Notes: generated from the sequence alone by a model not told the origin. A stretch of 64,000 bases of DNA from Alkalibacter rhizosphaerae (GCF_017352215.1 NZ_CP071444.1:2385553-2449552); one strand, 5' to 3'. Counted from the first letter of the stretch, positions 23,874 to 33,777 are shown. Numbers and translations are program-made.

Positions 23874-26522
23874 ATGATCAACAGAACATTATCCAAATCC
23901 TACAATCCCGGAGATTTTGAAGATGAGATCTATCGTTTTTGGGAAGAAAAGGGATACTTTAAACCAGAGGTGCATCCAGACGGGAAACCGTATACAATTG
24001 TGATGCCGCCTCCTAATATCACAGGGCAGCTCCACTTGGGTCATGCATTTGATGGAACGCTCCAGGACATCATCATCCGCTGGAAGCGGATGCAGGGATT
24101 TTCTGCACTATGGTTGCCGGGGACGGATCACGCAAGCATCGCCACGGAAGTAAAAGTGGTAGAGAAAATCAAAGAAGAAGAAGGAAAAGGCAAGGAAGAC
24201 CTTGGGCGGGAAGAGTTTTTGGTGAGAGCCTGGGACTGGGCCATGGTTTACAAAAAACGGATCGCCGGTCAGTTTCGAAAACTTGGTGCTTCCTGCGACT
24301 GGGATCGGGAACGGTTCACCATGGATGAAGGATGTACCAATGCCGTAACGGAAACGTTTGTACGATTGTACGAAAAAGGGTTGATCTATCAAGGCAATCG
24401 AATCATCAACTGGTGCCCGGACTGTAAAACGGCCTTGTCCGATGCGGAAGTGGAATACGAAGAAAAAGCAGGAAAGCTATATCACGTAAAATATCCTATC
24501 GAAGGATCGGAAGAATTTTTGATCGTTGCCACCACCCGACCGGAAACCATGCTGGGAGACAGCGGGGTGGCAGTTCATCCGGATGATGAACGATACACCC
24601 ATCTGGTAGGGAAATATGTGATCCTGCCGTTGATGGATCGACGTATTCCCATCGTTGCAGACGATTATGTGGATCCCACATTTGGAACGGGTGCTGTAAA
24701 AATGACACCGGCCCACGACCCCAATGATTTTGAGGTGGGATTGCGGCACAATTTGGAGCAAATCCGCGTTTTGGACGATTCCGGGGTCCTTAACCACTTG
24801 GCAGGAAAGTATGAAGGGTTGGAACGTTATACAGCCAGAACAAAAATCGTAGAAGACTTGACGGAATTGGGGTTGATGGAAAAAATCGAAGAGCGCCCCC
24901 ATAATGTGGGAGCCTGTTACCGGTGCGACACGACAGTGGAACCCATCATCTCCAAACAGTGGTTTGTCGACATGAAACCTTTGGCAGAACCGGCCATTGA
25001 CGTGGTGCGGGAAGGAACCACAAAATTCATTCCGGACCGATTCAGCAAAATATACTACAACTGGATGGAAAATATCAAAGACTGGTGTATTTCCCGCCAA
25101 TTGTGGTGGGGGCATCGGATCCCTGCTTACTATTGTCAAGATTGCGGAGCGGTCATGGTGTCTAGAACACCGGTGCAGACTTGCGATCAATGTGATTCCA
25201 AAAATGTAGTGCAGGATGAAGACGTATTGGATACCTGGTTCAGTAGTGCTCTATGGCCTTTTAGCACACTGGGATGGCCCGAAGAGACGCCGGATTTGAA
25301 CAAGTTCTATCCCAACAATTTGCTGGTCACCGGATTTGACATCATCTTCTTCTGGGTCGCCCGAATGATCTTTTCCGGGATCGAACAAATGGGGGAAACG
25401 CCATTTTCCGATGTTTACATCCACGGCTTGATCCGGGACGGACAGGGAAGAAAAATGAGCAAATCCCTGGGCAACGGTGTGGATCCCTTGGAAGTGATCG
25501 AAACCTTCGGAGCAGATCCTCTTCGATTCACCATCGTCACTGGAAATGCTGCCGGAAATGATATTCGATGGAATGAAGAAAAGGTAAACGCCAATCGTAA
25601 CTTTGCCAACAAGATATGGAATGCCACGAAATTCGTGTTGATGCATGTGGAAGGACGAAAAGTCTCATCCATCGAGGAACAAAAGCAACATTTGGAACCG
25701 ATGGACCGCTGGATCATCAGCAGGATGAATCAAGTGGCCAAAGAAGTCAACGAAAACCTGGAAAAATACGAATTGGGGATCGCTGCACAAAAGCTGTATG
25801 ATTTTATGTGGAATGAATACTGCGATTGGTATATTGAATTGGTGAAACCCCGCTTATTTCAAGGGGAAGGTCCCTCCAAAGAAGCCGCTTTGGCCACTTT
25901 GCAGGAAGTATTGGAAACATCGTTGCGATTGCTTCACCCATTCATGCCATTTATTACGGAAAAATTGTATTTGTCGCTGTTGGAAGACAAATCCACCATC
26001 ATGGTCGCTGCATGGCCGGTATGGCGGGAAGACCTTGTCTACGAAAAGGAAGAAGCGGACATGGCCTTTGTCATGGATGGGGTTCGTGGAGTAAGAAACA
26101 TCCGCGCTGAACGAAATGTTCCGCCATCCAAGAAACTAAAAGCCGTATTGATCCCGGCCACACCGGAAAAAGCGGACATCGTCATGGCCAATGAAGGCTC
26201 CATCAAGACGCTGGCCAACCTGGAATCCTTGACGATCCAAAAGAACAAGGATGGGTTGGACAATGCGGCAGCTGCATTGTTGGATGGCGGAGAGTTGTTG
26301 ATCCCCATGGACTCCCTTATTGATCCAAAGGAAGAAATGGAGCGGCTGCAAAAAGAAAAAGACCACCTGGAAAAGGAAATCGACCGAGTGGTGAAAAAAC
26401 TGGCAAATAAAGGTTTTGTCGATAAAGCACCGGAAAAAGTGGTGGAAGAAGAACGAGGAAAAGAAGCAAAATATCGGGCAATGTACGAAAATGTATTGGA
26501 GCTGATGAAACGCTTTTCCTAA
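23874..26522 (+). CDS. valS: Valyl-tRNA synthetase
   Basis: An 882-residue class I aminoacyl-tRNA synthetase charging tRNA-Val. The HIGH motif appears as PPPNITGQLHLGHAF (about residue 45) and KMSKSLGNG marks the ATP-binding loop. The editing (CP1) domain lies between residues about 145 and 350, the anticodon-binding domain follows the KMSKS region, and the C-terminal coiled coil (about 820-882) is the valine-specific arm. AGGAGG lies six bases before the ATG. It is expressed behind the T-box leader. Its stop overlaps the stop of the convergent DUF4364 gene (CTAA shared). Confidence 0.97.
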   Translation: MINRTLSKSYNPGDFEDEIYRFWEEKGYFKPEVHPDGKPYTIVMPPPNITGQLHLGHAFDGTLQDIIIRWKRMQGFSALWLPGTDHASIATEVKVVEKIKEEEGKGKEDLGREEFLVRAWDWAMVYKKRIAGQFRKLGASCDWDRERFTMDEGCTNAVTETFVRLYEKGLIYQGNRIINWCPDCKTALSDAEVEYEEKAGKLYHVKYPIEGSEEFLIVATTRPETMLGDSGVAVHPDDERYTHLVGKYVILPLMDRRIPIVADDYVDPTFGTGAVKMTPAHDPNDFEVGLRHNLEQIRVLDDSGVLNHLAGKYEGLERYTARTKIVEDLTELGLMEKIEERPHNVGACYRCDTTVEPIISKQWFVDMKPLAEPAIDVVREGTTKFIPDRFSKIYYNWMENIKDWCISRQLWWGHRIPAYYCQDCGAVMVSRTPVQTCDQCDSKNVVQDEDVLDTWFSSALWPFSTLGWPEETPDLNKFYPNNLLVTGFDIIFFWVARMIFSGIEQMGETPFSDVYIHGLIRDGQGRKMSKSLGNGVDPLEVIETFGADPLRFTIVTGNAAGNDIRWNEEKVNANRNFANKIWNATKFVLMHVEGRKVSSIEEQKQHLEPMDRWIISRMNQVAKEVNENLEKYELGIAAQKLYDFMWNEYCDWYIELVKPRLFQGEGPSKEAALATLQEVLETSLRLLHPFMPFITEKLYLSLLEDKSTIMVAAWPVWREDLVYEKEEADMAFVMDGVRGVRNIRAERNVPPSKKLKAVLIPATPEKADIVMANEGSIKTLANLESLTIQKNKDGLDNAAAALLDGGELLIPMDSLIDPKEEMERLQKEKDHLEKEIDRVVKKLANKGFVDKAPEKVVEEERGKEAKYRAMYENVLELMKRFS

Positions 26523-27049
26523 TCTTCTTTGATGAGTGCCTGTATGATGTCCGAATAGATTTGGCTGCTGCGGTTTTCCCAGTTGTTGCAAACGTATTTG
26601 GCTTGAGCCTTGTTGGGAACGTGGATGGAAAGTTCCATCAATTCCACCTCGTTTTCCACCAAGGACAGTTGAACGGCAAAGTCCCCGTCTCCCCGCAAGA
26701 TGTAAGAAGCTTTGCTTCGAACATCTTTGAGGACATTGTCCTTGTTGCGTCGAATGAACAGATCCAGCATTTCCTTGATATAAGAAGGAATACGATGGAT
26801 GAATAATCCCAAGGTCTGCCGGCCTTTGTCGGAGATGGAATAGATATTGGGATTGGAAGGGGACCCTCCAACCAAAAATTCATCGGCCACCAGGCTGTCA
26901 ATGAGGAATTGTATGTCAAAATAGCTGATTTGAACATTTTCTATGATAATCTGGCTGATCTGCTCTTTTGTTAATGGAGCCTTGCATTGGTTGAATGCAT
27001 ACAACAGAATGAGTTTGTTTTCCAGTACGTTTTCAGAGTCAAAATACAA
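26519..27049 (-). CDS. DUF4364 family protein
   Basis: About 176 residues of the DUF4364 family, common in Clostridia and probably a winged-helix-like regulator: FDSENVLENKLILLYAFNQ, ISYFDIQFLIDSLV and YSISDKGRQTLGLF. No function is known. The TTG at 27049 has AGGTG six bases upstream and gives the family-typical start; a GTG three codons upstream is the alternative. It converges on valS with overlapping stop codons (TAA and TAG share three bases), and is divergent from the QueG-like gene. Confidence 0.78.
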   Translation of the reverse strand: MYFDSENVLENKLILLYAFNQCKAPLTKEQISQIIIENVQISYFDIQFLIDSLVADEFLVGGSPSNPNIYSISDKGRQTLGLFIHRIPSYIKEMLDLFIRRNKDNVLKDVRSKASYILRGDGDFAVQLSLVENEVELMELSIHVPNKAQAKYVCNNWENRSSQIYSDIIQALIKED

Positions 27050-27125
27050 TATGCACACCTACTTTCCACTCCCAATTATAACAGAAAAGGATGGGAGAAA
27101 TAACAAAAAAACAAAAGAGGTCACG

Positions 27126-27824
27126 ATGAAATCTTTAGATGGATTTTTGAAGCAAATCGGAGTAGTTCATAGCGGGTATTCGAAAGTGGAAGGCTTGGTT
27201 CCGGAAAACTGGAGAGATCTTCACTATGCCTTATCCGTGTTTTATCCGCTGTCCAAACCGATCCTTCGAGATATGGGCAGGGGAGACGGACCTACAAAAA
27301 CCTATTTTGCCCAGTATCGGGCATTGAATGCCCTGATCAACCAGACATGTCTTCAAATTGGAATGTTCTTGGAGGAGCAGGGTTTCGAAGCAGTTCCGGT
27401 TCCGGCCTCACAAACGGTCAGTGACGGACTGGATATTCGAGGAATTTTTTCCCATCGAATGGCAGCTACGTTATCTGGAAGCGGGTGGATCGGGAAAAGC
27501 GGCATGTTCATACACAACAACCTGGGGCCGGGTATTCGAATGGGAACTGTATTGACAAACAAGGTCTTGGAGGTCGGAGAGCCGATCCGTGAAGGGCGAT
27601 GTGGGAACTGCCGTTTGTGCGTGGTCCATTGTCCGGCTATGGCCATTGAAGGGGTGGAGTGGCATGCAGGCTTGGAAAGGAATCGCCTATATGATGCCAA
27701 GTCTTGCAGCGACTACATGAAGGAGGCCTACATGCACATTGGAAGGGGATCCGTATGCGGGATCTGCATGAGCGTCTGCCCATATAATCGGATCCATGAG
27801 AAAGGAAAGGGGGAATCCATATGA
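27126..27824 (+). CDS. QueG-like protein with two 4Fe-4S clusters
   Basis: A 232-residue iron-sulfur protein resembling the C-terminal two thirds of epoxyqueuosine reductase QueG. It has two cysteine clusters: CGNCRLCVVHCP and CGICMSVCPYN. Upstream of these, HRMAATLSGSGWIGKSGMFI and LGPGIRMGTVLT are the QueG-like segments. QueG is about 370 residues; this is shorter, so the reaction is not certain. AGAGG lies five bases before the ATG. Its stop overlaps the lplA start (ATGA), which couples it to lipoate salvage, an odd partner; the role may differ from queuosine formation. Confidence 0.7.
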   Translation: MKSLDGFLKQIGVVHSGYSKVEGLVPENWRDLHYALSVFYPLSKPILRDMGRGDGPTKTYFAQYRALNALINQTCLQIGMFLEEQGFEAVPVPASQTVSDGLDIRGIFSHRMAATLSGSGWIGKSGMFIHNNLGPGIRMGTVLTNKVLEVGEPIREGRCGNCRLCVVHCPAMAIEGVEWHAGLERNRLYDAKSCSDYMKEAYMHIGRGSVCGICMSVCPYNRIHEKGKGESI

Positions 27825-28807
27825 AGTACATCAAAACCGATTGGAGCATGCCATACTACAACATGGCATTTGAAGAATATCTGTTGAATGACATGCCACC
27901 GGAGGATTATGTGTTTTTTTACATACATCGACCCTCCATCATCGTGGGAAAACACCAGAATACCATTGAAGAAGTGAACAAGGAATACGTGGATGATCAA
28001 GGTCTGGTCGTTTCCCGACGGTTGTCCGGTGGTGGAGCCGTTTACCATGACGAAGGCAACTTGAACTTTTCTTTTGTCCTGCAGGCCGGGAAAGAGGATG
28101 TGAACAACTTTCGAAAATTCACAAAACCTATTATTCTGGCTTTGGAAAAAATAGGGATCAAAGCGGAGTTGAGCGGAAGAAATGATATAACCATCGATGG
28201 GAAAAAATTTTCAGGGAATGCCCAATTTGCCCGTCGCAATCGACTACTGCACCACGGTACCTTACTTTTTGATTCCCAAATGTCCAATCTGACAAAGGCC
28301 CTTCAGGTCAAAGATCTAAAGATCCAGTCCAAGGGCGTCAAATCTGTGCGCAGCAGGGTGACAAATATCAAGCCTTATCTGACAAAAGACATATCGATCC
28401 AAGAGTTTCAACAATATCTGGTCGAGTATATGGGAGAATTGAATCCCATGGACGAGATCTTTCTTTCCGACCAAGACATGAAAAACATCGAAGAGAAAGT
28501 GACACAGAAGTTTTCCACGTGGGATTGGAACTGGGGGATCTCTCCGGATTTTGACATTCAAAACATGGCAAAATTCGACTGCGGGATCATTGATGTCCGA
28601 TTGAATGTCAGCGAAGGAAAAATCAAAAACATTAAAATCTTCGGAGATTTTTTTGTTCGGCGACCCATTGAAGAATTGGAGGCAAAGCTGACCCATCAAA
28701 TCTATCGTCGGGATGCATTGATGAAAACATTGGAGACAATCGACTTGAACGATTTTTTCTTTGGATTGGACAAGAAGGCTTTTGTTGAATTTCTGTGCCA
28801 ACAATAA
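27821..28807 (+). CDS. lplA: Lipoate-protein ligase
   Basis: A 328-residue LplA enzyme that joins free lipoate to lipoyl domains (E2 and GcvH proteins), through lipoyl-AMP. The N-terminal catalytic domain has RPSIIVGKHQNTIEEVN, RRLSGGGAVYHDEGNLNFSF and GRNDITIDGKKFSGNAQF; the C-terminal accessory domain (WDWNWGISPDF onwards) is present. It starts inside the stop of the QueG-like gene. With LipB/LipA at 52874-54437 the cell has both salvage and synthesis. It ends with a strong two-way terminator. Confidence 0.93.
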   Translation: MKYIKTDWSMPYYNMAFEEYLLNDMPPEDYVFFYIHRPSIIVGKHQNTIEEVNKEYVDDQGLVVSRRLSGGGAVYHDEGNLNFSFVLQAGKEDVNNFRKFTKPIILALEKIGIKAELSGRNDITIDGKKFSGNAQFARRNRLLHHGTLLFDSQMSNLTKALQVKDLKIQSKGVKSVRSRVTNIKPYLTKDISIQEFQQYLVEYMGELNPMDEIFLSDQDMKNIEEKVTQKFSTWDWNWGISPDFDIQNMAKFDCGIIDVRLNVSEGKIKNIKIFGDFFVRRPIEELEAKLTHQIYRRDALMKTLETIDLNDFFFGLDKKAFVEFLCQQ

Positions 28808-28819
28808 CCAAAAATATTA

Positions 28820-28866
28820 AAAAGTCCGAAGGCCCAGGTAGTGAAGCTGGATCTTCGGACTTTTCT
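28820..28866. terminator. Bidirectional terminator between lplA and lysC
   Basis: Perfect 12-bp stem AAAAGTCCGAAG / CTTCGGACTTTT with a 21-base loop; Ts follow on both strands, serving the convergent genes. Confidence 0.88.
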
Positions 28867-28885
28867 TTGGTATGTACTAATAGGA

Positions 28886-30091
28886 TCACAGGTCGAATTC
28901 ACTGGCAATGAGTTCTACCGCCTTTTGTTGATCCTTTGGATCGATGACATAGGAGATCTTGATCTCCGATGTGGTCACCATTTGTACCTCGATGTTGGCT
29001 TTGGCAAGTAGAACAAAAATTTGCGCAGCGACACCGGAGTGACTTCGCATGCCGATGCCTACGACGGACAGTTTGGAGATCTTGTCGTTTACCTGGGTGG
29101 AGATCTCTTGAAATTTTGTGGTGATCAGCTGTAATGCGCTTTTGGCATCTTCCAGATCTCCTTTTGGGGTGGTGAAGGAAATATTCACCGAATGGTCCTT
29201 GGGAGAGGTCTGACTGATCATATCGATATTGATGTCTTTTTTTGCCAGTCGATCGAAAATTTCTGCAGTGATCGCAATGCTGTATGGAACGTTGTTCAAC
29301 GTGATCAGAACGTCGTTGTTGTCGATGGCCAGGCCGGTAATGACTGCACTTTCCATATTCTGTTCACTCTCCTTTATGATCGTACCTGGTTTTTCTTCCA
29401 TGCTGGAAGCAACCAGGATGGGGATCCGATATTTCTGAGCCAGTTCGATTGCCCGTGTATGCATGACACCGGCTCCCAGGCTGGCCATTTCCAACATCTC
29501 TTCGTAACTGATGGTATCCAGTTTCTTGGCATTGGAATACATTCTGGGATCCAGGGAGTAGATGCCGTCTACATCCGTGTAAATTTCACAGGGGCATTGC
29601 AGTTTTCCGGCCAACGCCACTGCAGTAGTATCCGAGCCACCTCGTCCCAGGGTGGTGATGTCCGAATCCTGATTGGACCCCTGAAAACCGGCGACAATAA
29701 TGATTCGATTGTTTTCCAGATGCTTCCTCAACACTTTGTCGTCAATGTCTGCAATTCGAGATTTGGTATGATGTCCCTCCGTTTTGATCCCGACTTGAGG
29801 TCCCGTCAGGCTGATGGCATCATGGCCCAATGTTTGAAGGGCCATGGACAAAAGAGCAATGGATACTTGCTCACCTGTCGAAATCAACATGTCGATCTCC
29901 CGTTTTGGCGGGTTGGAAGAAATTTGATATGCCATATCCAAAAGTATGTCCGTATTGTCACCCATGGCGGAGACCACAACTACCGGAAGAAAACCTTCTT
30001 CTTTCTTTTTGATGATCCGCTTGGCGACTCGTTGGATCCGTTCGATATCTCCCACGGAAGAACCGCCGTATTTTTGTACCACGATGTTCAT
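28886..30091 (-). CDS. lysC: Aspartate kinase (monofunctional)
   Basis: A 401-residue aspartokinase catalysing the first step from aspartate to lysine, methionine and threonine. The kinase domain begins VVQKYGGSSVGDIER, has GFQGSNQDSDITTLGRGGSD and GAGVMHTRAIELA; two C-terminal ACT domains (about residues 265-330 and 340-401) give feedback inhibition. It is the last gene of the asd-dapA-dapB-dapH-lysC operon behind the lysine riboswitch, so lysine limits its supply. It starts 10 bases after dapH ends, and dapH's own last codons contain the AGAGG ribosome-binding site. Confidence 0.96.
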   Translation of the reverse strand: MNIVVQKYGGSSVGDIERIQRVAKRIIKKKEEGFLPVVVVSAMGDNTDILLDMAYQISSNPPKREIDMLISTGEQVSIALLSMALQTLGHDAISLTGPQVGIKTEGHHTKSRIADIDDKVLRKHLENNRIIIVAGFQGSNQDSDITTLGRGGSDTTAVALAGKLQCPCEIYTDVDGIYSLDPRMYSNAKKLDTISYEEMLEMASLGAGVMHTRAIELAQKYRIPILVASSMEEKPGTIIKESEQNMESAVITGLAIDNNDVLITLNNVPYSIAITAEIFDRLAKKDINIDMISQTSPKDHSVNISFTTPKGDLEDAKSALQLITTKFQEISTQVNDKISKLSVVGIGMRSHSGVAAQIFVLLAKANIEVQMVTTSEIKISYVIDPKDQQKAVELIASEFDL

Positions 30092-30101
30092 ATGGCCGAC
30101 A

Positions 30102-30833
30102 CTATCCTCTCAAATCATCCAATAATTCTGTTTTGCTTTTGGTCTGATCGTCGATGTCCTTGATAACTTTGGCCGGGGCACCGGCAACGACTGTGTTGGC
30201 AGGAACATCTTTGGTAACGATGGCACCAGCGGCAACAACTGCCCCTTTGCCGACTTTGACACCTTCCAGTATAACCGCATTAGCGCCAATGACCACGTCG
30301 TCTTCAACGATAACGGGTGTCTTGCTAGGTGGCTCCAACACTCCGGCTACGACGGCTCCTGCACCAAGATGGACGTTTTTCCCCAATTGGCCTCGGGCGC
30401 CTACTACTGCATTCATGTCGATCATGGTTCCATCGCCGATATTGGCGCCGATATTGATGACCGCTCCCATCATGAGTACGCAACTTTTACCGATGTGAGC
30501 GCCTTCCCGAATGGACACGCCAGGCTCGATCCTTGCATCGATGTTGGTCATATCGATCATTGGGATGGCGGAATTTCTGCGGTCGTTTTCGATCCGCATG
30601 GACGTGATCCGATCTTTGATCTTCTCCAAAAAAGGAAGGACCACATTGCTTTCTCCGAAAATGGTGCAGGAAGTTGATGGCCCATAAAACTCCATTCCAT
30701 CCAACTCATCCTTGGTCAAATCGCTGTTCACATACGCTTTGACCGGTGTTTGCTTGGTTACTGCCTTGATGTATTTGGCAATCTCATAGGGGTTGGTCAG
30801 ATCAAATTGGTTTTTTAGTTCTTCGTTTGTCAT
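30102..30833 (-). CDS. dapH: Tetrahydrodipicolinate N-acetyltransferase
   Basis: A 243-residue left-handed beta-helix acyltransferase that acetylates tetrahydrodipicolinate, which marks the acetylase branch of lysine synthesis. The N-terminal domain ([20 protein letters not shown]) precedes hexapeptide repeats: [34 protein letters not shown] and [17 protein letters not shown]. It matches Bacillus DapH (YkuQ) in size. Two ATGs are possible; the one at 30833 has AGGAG seven bases upstream. The next steps need an aminotransferase and an N-acetyl-diaminopimelate deacetylase; a divergent M20 gene at 33931 is a candidate for the latter. Confidence 0.95.
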   Translation of the reverse strand: MTNEELKNQFDLTNPYEIAKYIKAVTKQTPVKAYVNSDLTKDELDGMEFYGPSTSCTIFGESNVVLPFLEKIKDRITSMRIENDRRNSAIPMIDMTNIDARIEPGVSIREGAHIGKSCVLMMGAVINIGANIGDGTMIDMNAVVGARGQLGKNVHLGAGAVVAGVLEPPSKTPVIVEDDVVIGANAVILEGVKVGKGAVVAAGAIVTKDVPANTVVAGAPAKVIKDIDDQTKSKTELLDDLRG

Positions 30834-30846
30834 ATTCATTCTCCTC

Positions 30847-31599
30847 TCAAGTTAAACCCAGTAATTTTTTCATGTCATACATGCCTGGGGATCGTTCATG
30901 GATGTATCTTGCAGCTGTTACCGCACCTTTTGCAAAGACTTTTTTTGATGTTGCGGAGTGGGTGATCTCGATGATTTCATCATCTCCAGCATAAAGAACG
31001 GTATGCTCTCCGGCAATGGTGCCGCCTCGAATGGCGTGGATGCCGATCTCCCGTTCTTTTCGTTTGGCCGATTTTCCTTCCCGTCCGTATACGAATTCGT
31101 AGGGAAGATCCGTCGCCTGATTGATGGCATCAGCCAGCATGAGGGCAGTGCCGCTGGGAGCATCCTGCTTTTTGTTGTGATGCCGTTCCAGGATCTCGAT
31201 GTCAAATCCTTGAAGCATTTTTTCTGCTTGAGCTACCAGGCCCAGCATGACGTTGATGCCGATGGACATGTTGGCTGTACGGAAAACAGGGATCTCTGAA
31301 GACATTTTTATCAACTTTTCCTCGTTTTCCAGACTAAGGCCTGTCGTGGCCACTACGATGGGGATCTGATGTTGAAAAGCGAAATCCGTGATGGCGTCAA
31401 ATGCACTGAAATGGGAAAAATCGATGATCACATCAATATTTTCCGACACATTTTCCAACGTTTGATAAACGGGAAAACGTTGGTGGTTGGCTGACTTGGT
31501 GTCGAATCCGGCGACAATGTCCATACCCTCCAAAGAAGAAAGGACCGTTTCGATGGTCTGTCCCATGGCTCCATTGCAGCCGCTAAGCAATATATTCAT
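30847..31599 (-). CDS. dapB: Dihydrodipicolinate reductase
   Basis: A 250-residue enzyme reducing dihydrodipicolinate (hydroxytetrahydrodipicolinate) with NAD(P)H. The N-terminal Rossmann motif is [13 protein letters not shown], the nucleotide site continues with [15 protein letters not shown], and the substrate-binding motif is [18 protein letters not shown], with the catalytic His/Lys pair ([14 protein letters not shown]). GGAGG lies six bases before the ATG. It sits between dapA and dapH in the operon; spacing to dapA is 13 bases. Confidence 0.97.
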   Translation of the reverse strand: MNILLSGCNGAMGQTIETVLSSLEGMDIVAGFDTKSANHQRFPVYQTLENVSENIDVIIDFSHFSAFDAITDFAFQHQIPIVVATTGLSLENEEKLIKMSSEIPVFRTANMSIGINVMLGLVAQAEKMLQGFDIEILERHHNKKQDAPSGTALMLADAINQATDLPYEFVYGREGKSAKRKEREIGIHAIRGGTIAGEHTVLYAGDDEIIEITHSATSKKVFAKGAVTAARYIHERSPGMYDMKKLLGLT

Positions 31600-31612
31600 T
31601 GTAATCCTCCAA

Positions 31613-32494
31613 CTACAGCAGTCCGTATGCTGTCATTTCTTTTTTTAGGACCTCCAGATGCTTCTCTTCCAGTGGAGTCAACGGCATCCGAAGTTCTCCC
31701 GTATCCATGTTCATCAGTTGCAGGGCAGCTTTGACCGGGATCGGGTTGGCTTCCAGGAAAAGAGCCTTGTTCAAGCCATTCATTTTCAATTGAAGCTCCA
31801 GGCTGTCTTTGATTTTTCCTTCATGATAAAGATGGACCATGCGGCTCATGTCTGTTGGAATGATATTGGCGCTGACACTGATCACACCATGACCACCCAA
31901 TGATAAAATGGGAACCACTTGATTGTCGTTGCCGGAATAGATGGCAAGATCCTTGCCGCAAAGTCGTGCGATCTCAGCTACCTGTACAATGTCGCCGCTG
32001 GCCTCTTTGACAGCCTTGACATTTTCGATCTGTGAAAGTTTCACCATGGTCTCCACTTCGATGTTGCAACCAGTGCGACTTGGAACGTTGTAGACGATGA
32101 TGGGGCAACGAACTGCATCGCTTACTGCCTGAAAGTGTTTGACGATGCCGTTTTGGGTGCCTTTGTTGTAGTAGGGGTTCATCACTAGAATACCGTCTGC
32201 ACCCTTTTCATCGGCAAAGCGGCTCATGGCCACTGCGTGATACGTGGAGTTGCTGCCTGTTCCTGCGATGACCGGTACTCGATGATCTACCTTTTCGATG
32301 GCAAAAGCAATAAGATCCTCCTGCTCTTCATCAGTGGTGCAAGGGGTTTCACCTGTAGTACCGCATATGATGATGGCATCTGTTCCTTGCTGGATATGCC
32401 ATTCCAACAACTGTTCCAAACGATGAAAATCGATCTCGCCATCCTTGAAGGGAGTGACGATGGCCACACCGGATCCTTTGAACAAACCTTTCAT
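31613..32494 (-). CDS. dapA: 4-hydroxy-tetrahydrodipicolinate synthase
   Basis: A 293-residue DHDPS TIM barrel condensing pyruvate and aspartate semialdehyde. Motifs: GSGVAIVTPFKDGEIDF, the GTTGE site (IICGTTGETPCTT), the tyrosine in IVYNVPSRTGCNI, and the Schiff-base lysine in VKAVKEASGDIVQV. AGGTG lies six bases before the ATG. It is second in the lysine operon, four bases after asd ends, so translation is coupled. Confidence 0.97.
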   Translation of the reverse strand: MKGLFKGSGVAIVTPFKDGEIDFHRLEQLLEWHIQQGTDAIIICGTTGETPCTTDEEQEDLIAFAIEKVDHRVPVIAGTGSNSTYHAVAMSRFADEKGADGILVMNPYYNKGTQNGIVKHFQAVSDAVRCPIIVYNVPSRTGCNIEVETMVKLSQIENVKAVKEASGDIVQVAEIARLCGKDLAIYSGNDNQVVPILSLGGHGVISVSANIIPTDMSRMVHLYHEGKIKDSLELQLKMNGLNKALFLEANPIPVKAALQLMNMDTGELRMPLTPLEEKHLEVLKKEMTAYGLL

Positions 32495-32498
32495 TTGA

Positions 32499-33503
32499 TC
32501 ACCTGCTTATTAGATTATTTTGAATCAGAAGCTCAGCTATTTGTACTGCATTGGTTGCAGCTCCTTTTCGAATGTTGTCTGCAACGACCCAAATGTTCAA
32601 CCCTGAGGAGACGCTTTCATCCCGTCGGATCCTTCCGACAAAAACTTCGTTTTTGCCTTCTGCATTTCGAGCAAGGGGATAAATATTGTTGGCAACGTCG
32701 TCCTGGACCACAATACCTGGAGCATTTTCCAACAAGGGACGGATATCTTTCAGATCAAAGGAATTTTCAAACTCCAGATTCACACTTTCACTGTGTCCGT
32801 AATATACGGGAACACGTACCGTCGTTGCAGTGATGGCCAGGGCGGGTTCGTGTAGGATCTTCCTTGTTTCTTCGATCATTTTCATTTCTTCTTTTGTATA
32901 TCCGTTATCAAGAAACACATCAATGTGGGGGATGCAATTGTAAGCAATTTGATGGGGATAAAACTGGTTCACCTTGCCTTGTACCCCTTCTTCCAAGTCC
33001 TTAAACCCTTTTACACCCGAACCAGAAACTGCCTGATAGGTGGAATAAACGATGCGCTTGATCTTATATGCTTCATGAAGGGGCTTAAGTGCCACTACCG
33101 CTTGGATCGTGGAGCAATTGGGATTGGCAATGATGTTTTTATGATTCTTCAAATCTTCCGGGTTGACTTCTGGAACCACCAAGGGCACTTGGGGGTCCAT
33201 TCGCCATGCAGATGAATTGTCTACGACCACCACGTTGTTTTTTGCAGCGATGGGCGCATATTTCAAACTGGTTCCTCCGCCAGCGGAGAAAATGGCAATG
33301 TGGATGTCTCGTTCAAAGGAAGTATCCGTCAATTCCTCTACGACCCAATTTTTGCCGTTGAAAGAAACTTCTTTTCCGGCAGATCTTGAGGAAGCTAAAG
33401 GATAGAGATTGTCTACTGGGAAATTTTGTTCTTCCAATACTTCCAAAACTTTTTGCCCAACCAACCCGGTGGCACCGACTACGGCCACGTTGTATTTTTT
33501 CAT
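32499..33503 (-). CDS. asd: Aspartate-semialdehyde dehydrogenase
   Basis: A 334-residue enzyme reducing aspartyl phosphate to aspartate semialdehyde. The NADP-binding start is VAVVGATGLVGQKVLEVL; NPNCSTIQAVVALKP carries the catalytic cysteine, and SGSGVKGFKDLEEG and VRVPVYYGHSESVNLEFE supply substrate-binding residues. AGGAGG lies seven bases before the ATG. It is first in the operon under the lysine riboswitch; this order (asd, dapA, dapB, dapH, lysC) delivers the five reactions from aspartate except the two later diaminopimelate steps. Confidence 0.97.
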   Translation of the reverse strand: MKKYNVAVVGATGLVGQKVLEVLEEQNFPVDNLYPLASSRSAGKEVSFNGKNWVVEELTDTSFERDIHIAIFSAGGGTSLKYAPIAAKNNVVVVDNSSAWRMDPQVPLVVPEVNPEDLKNHKNIIANPNCSTIQAVVALKPLHEAYKIKRIVYSTYQAVSGSGVKGFKDLEEGVQGKVNQFYPHQIAYNCIPHIDVFLDNGYTKEEMKMIEETRKILHEPALAITATTVRVPVYYGHSESVNLEFENSFDLKDIRPLLENAPGIVVQDDVANNIYPLARNAEGKNEVFVGRIRRDESVSSGLNIWVVADNIRKGAATNAVQIAELLIQNNLISR

Positions 33504-33533
33504 AAAAGAACCTCCTTGTTTTAGAGTAAAAGC

Positions 33534-33566
33534 TTAATAAAAAAGCTAGTTTATGATAAACTAGCT
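33534..33566 (-). terminator. Regulated terminator of the lysine riboswitch
   Basis: On the minus strand AGCTAGTTTA-TCA-TAAACTAGCT is a perfect 10-bp hairpin followed by TTTTTTATT, just upstream of asd. It is the expression platform of the riboswitch. Confidence 0.92.
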
Positions 33567-33777
33567 GACAGTTGACAGATAACAACTATGGATATCCGCA
33601 GGACTTTCAGATAGCGCTTCATCACAATTCATGATGACAGTTGCAAGGCTCTTAACCGGGCAACCAGCAAACCGACTTTCAGGAATCGTTTCACTTCGGC
33701 AACGTTTCCTTTCTAATCCGATCCTTCGATCCTGAATTCGTTCTGGATAATACTCTTAAACGCTGCGCCTCTATCAA
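33567..33777 (-). ncRNA. Lysine riboswitch (L-box) leader of the asd-dap-lysC operon
   Basis: Read on the minus strand, the leader shows the L-box landmarks in order: GATAGAGGCGCAG, AGAGTA, GAAAGGAAACGTTGCCGAAG and CTGGTTGCCCGG. The closing P1 helix GATAG pairs with CTATC (plus-strand positions 33771-33775 and 33610-33614). A terminator hairpin follows at 33544-33566. High lysine should end transcription before asd. A TATAAT -10 box on the minus strand at 33797-33802 fits a transcription start near 33790. Confidence 0.93.

Noticed and set aside
24477..25190. 237-codon minus-strand frame inside valS
   Set aside because: Pure antisense shadow of a long conserved gene.
29192..30163. 323-codon plus-strand frame
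   Set aside because: Antisense to lysC and the end of dapH, both fully supported.
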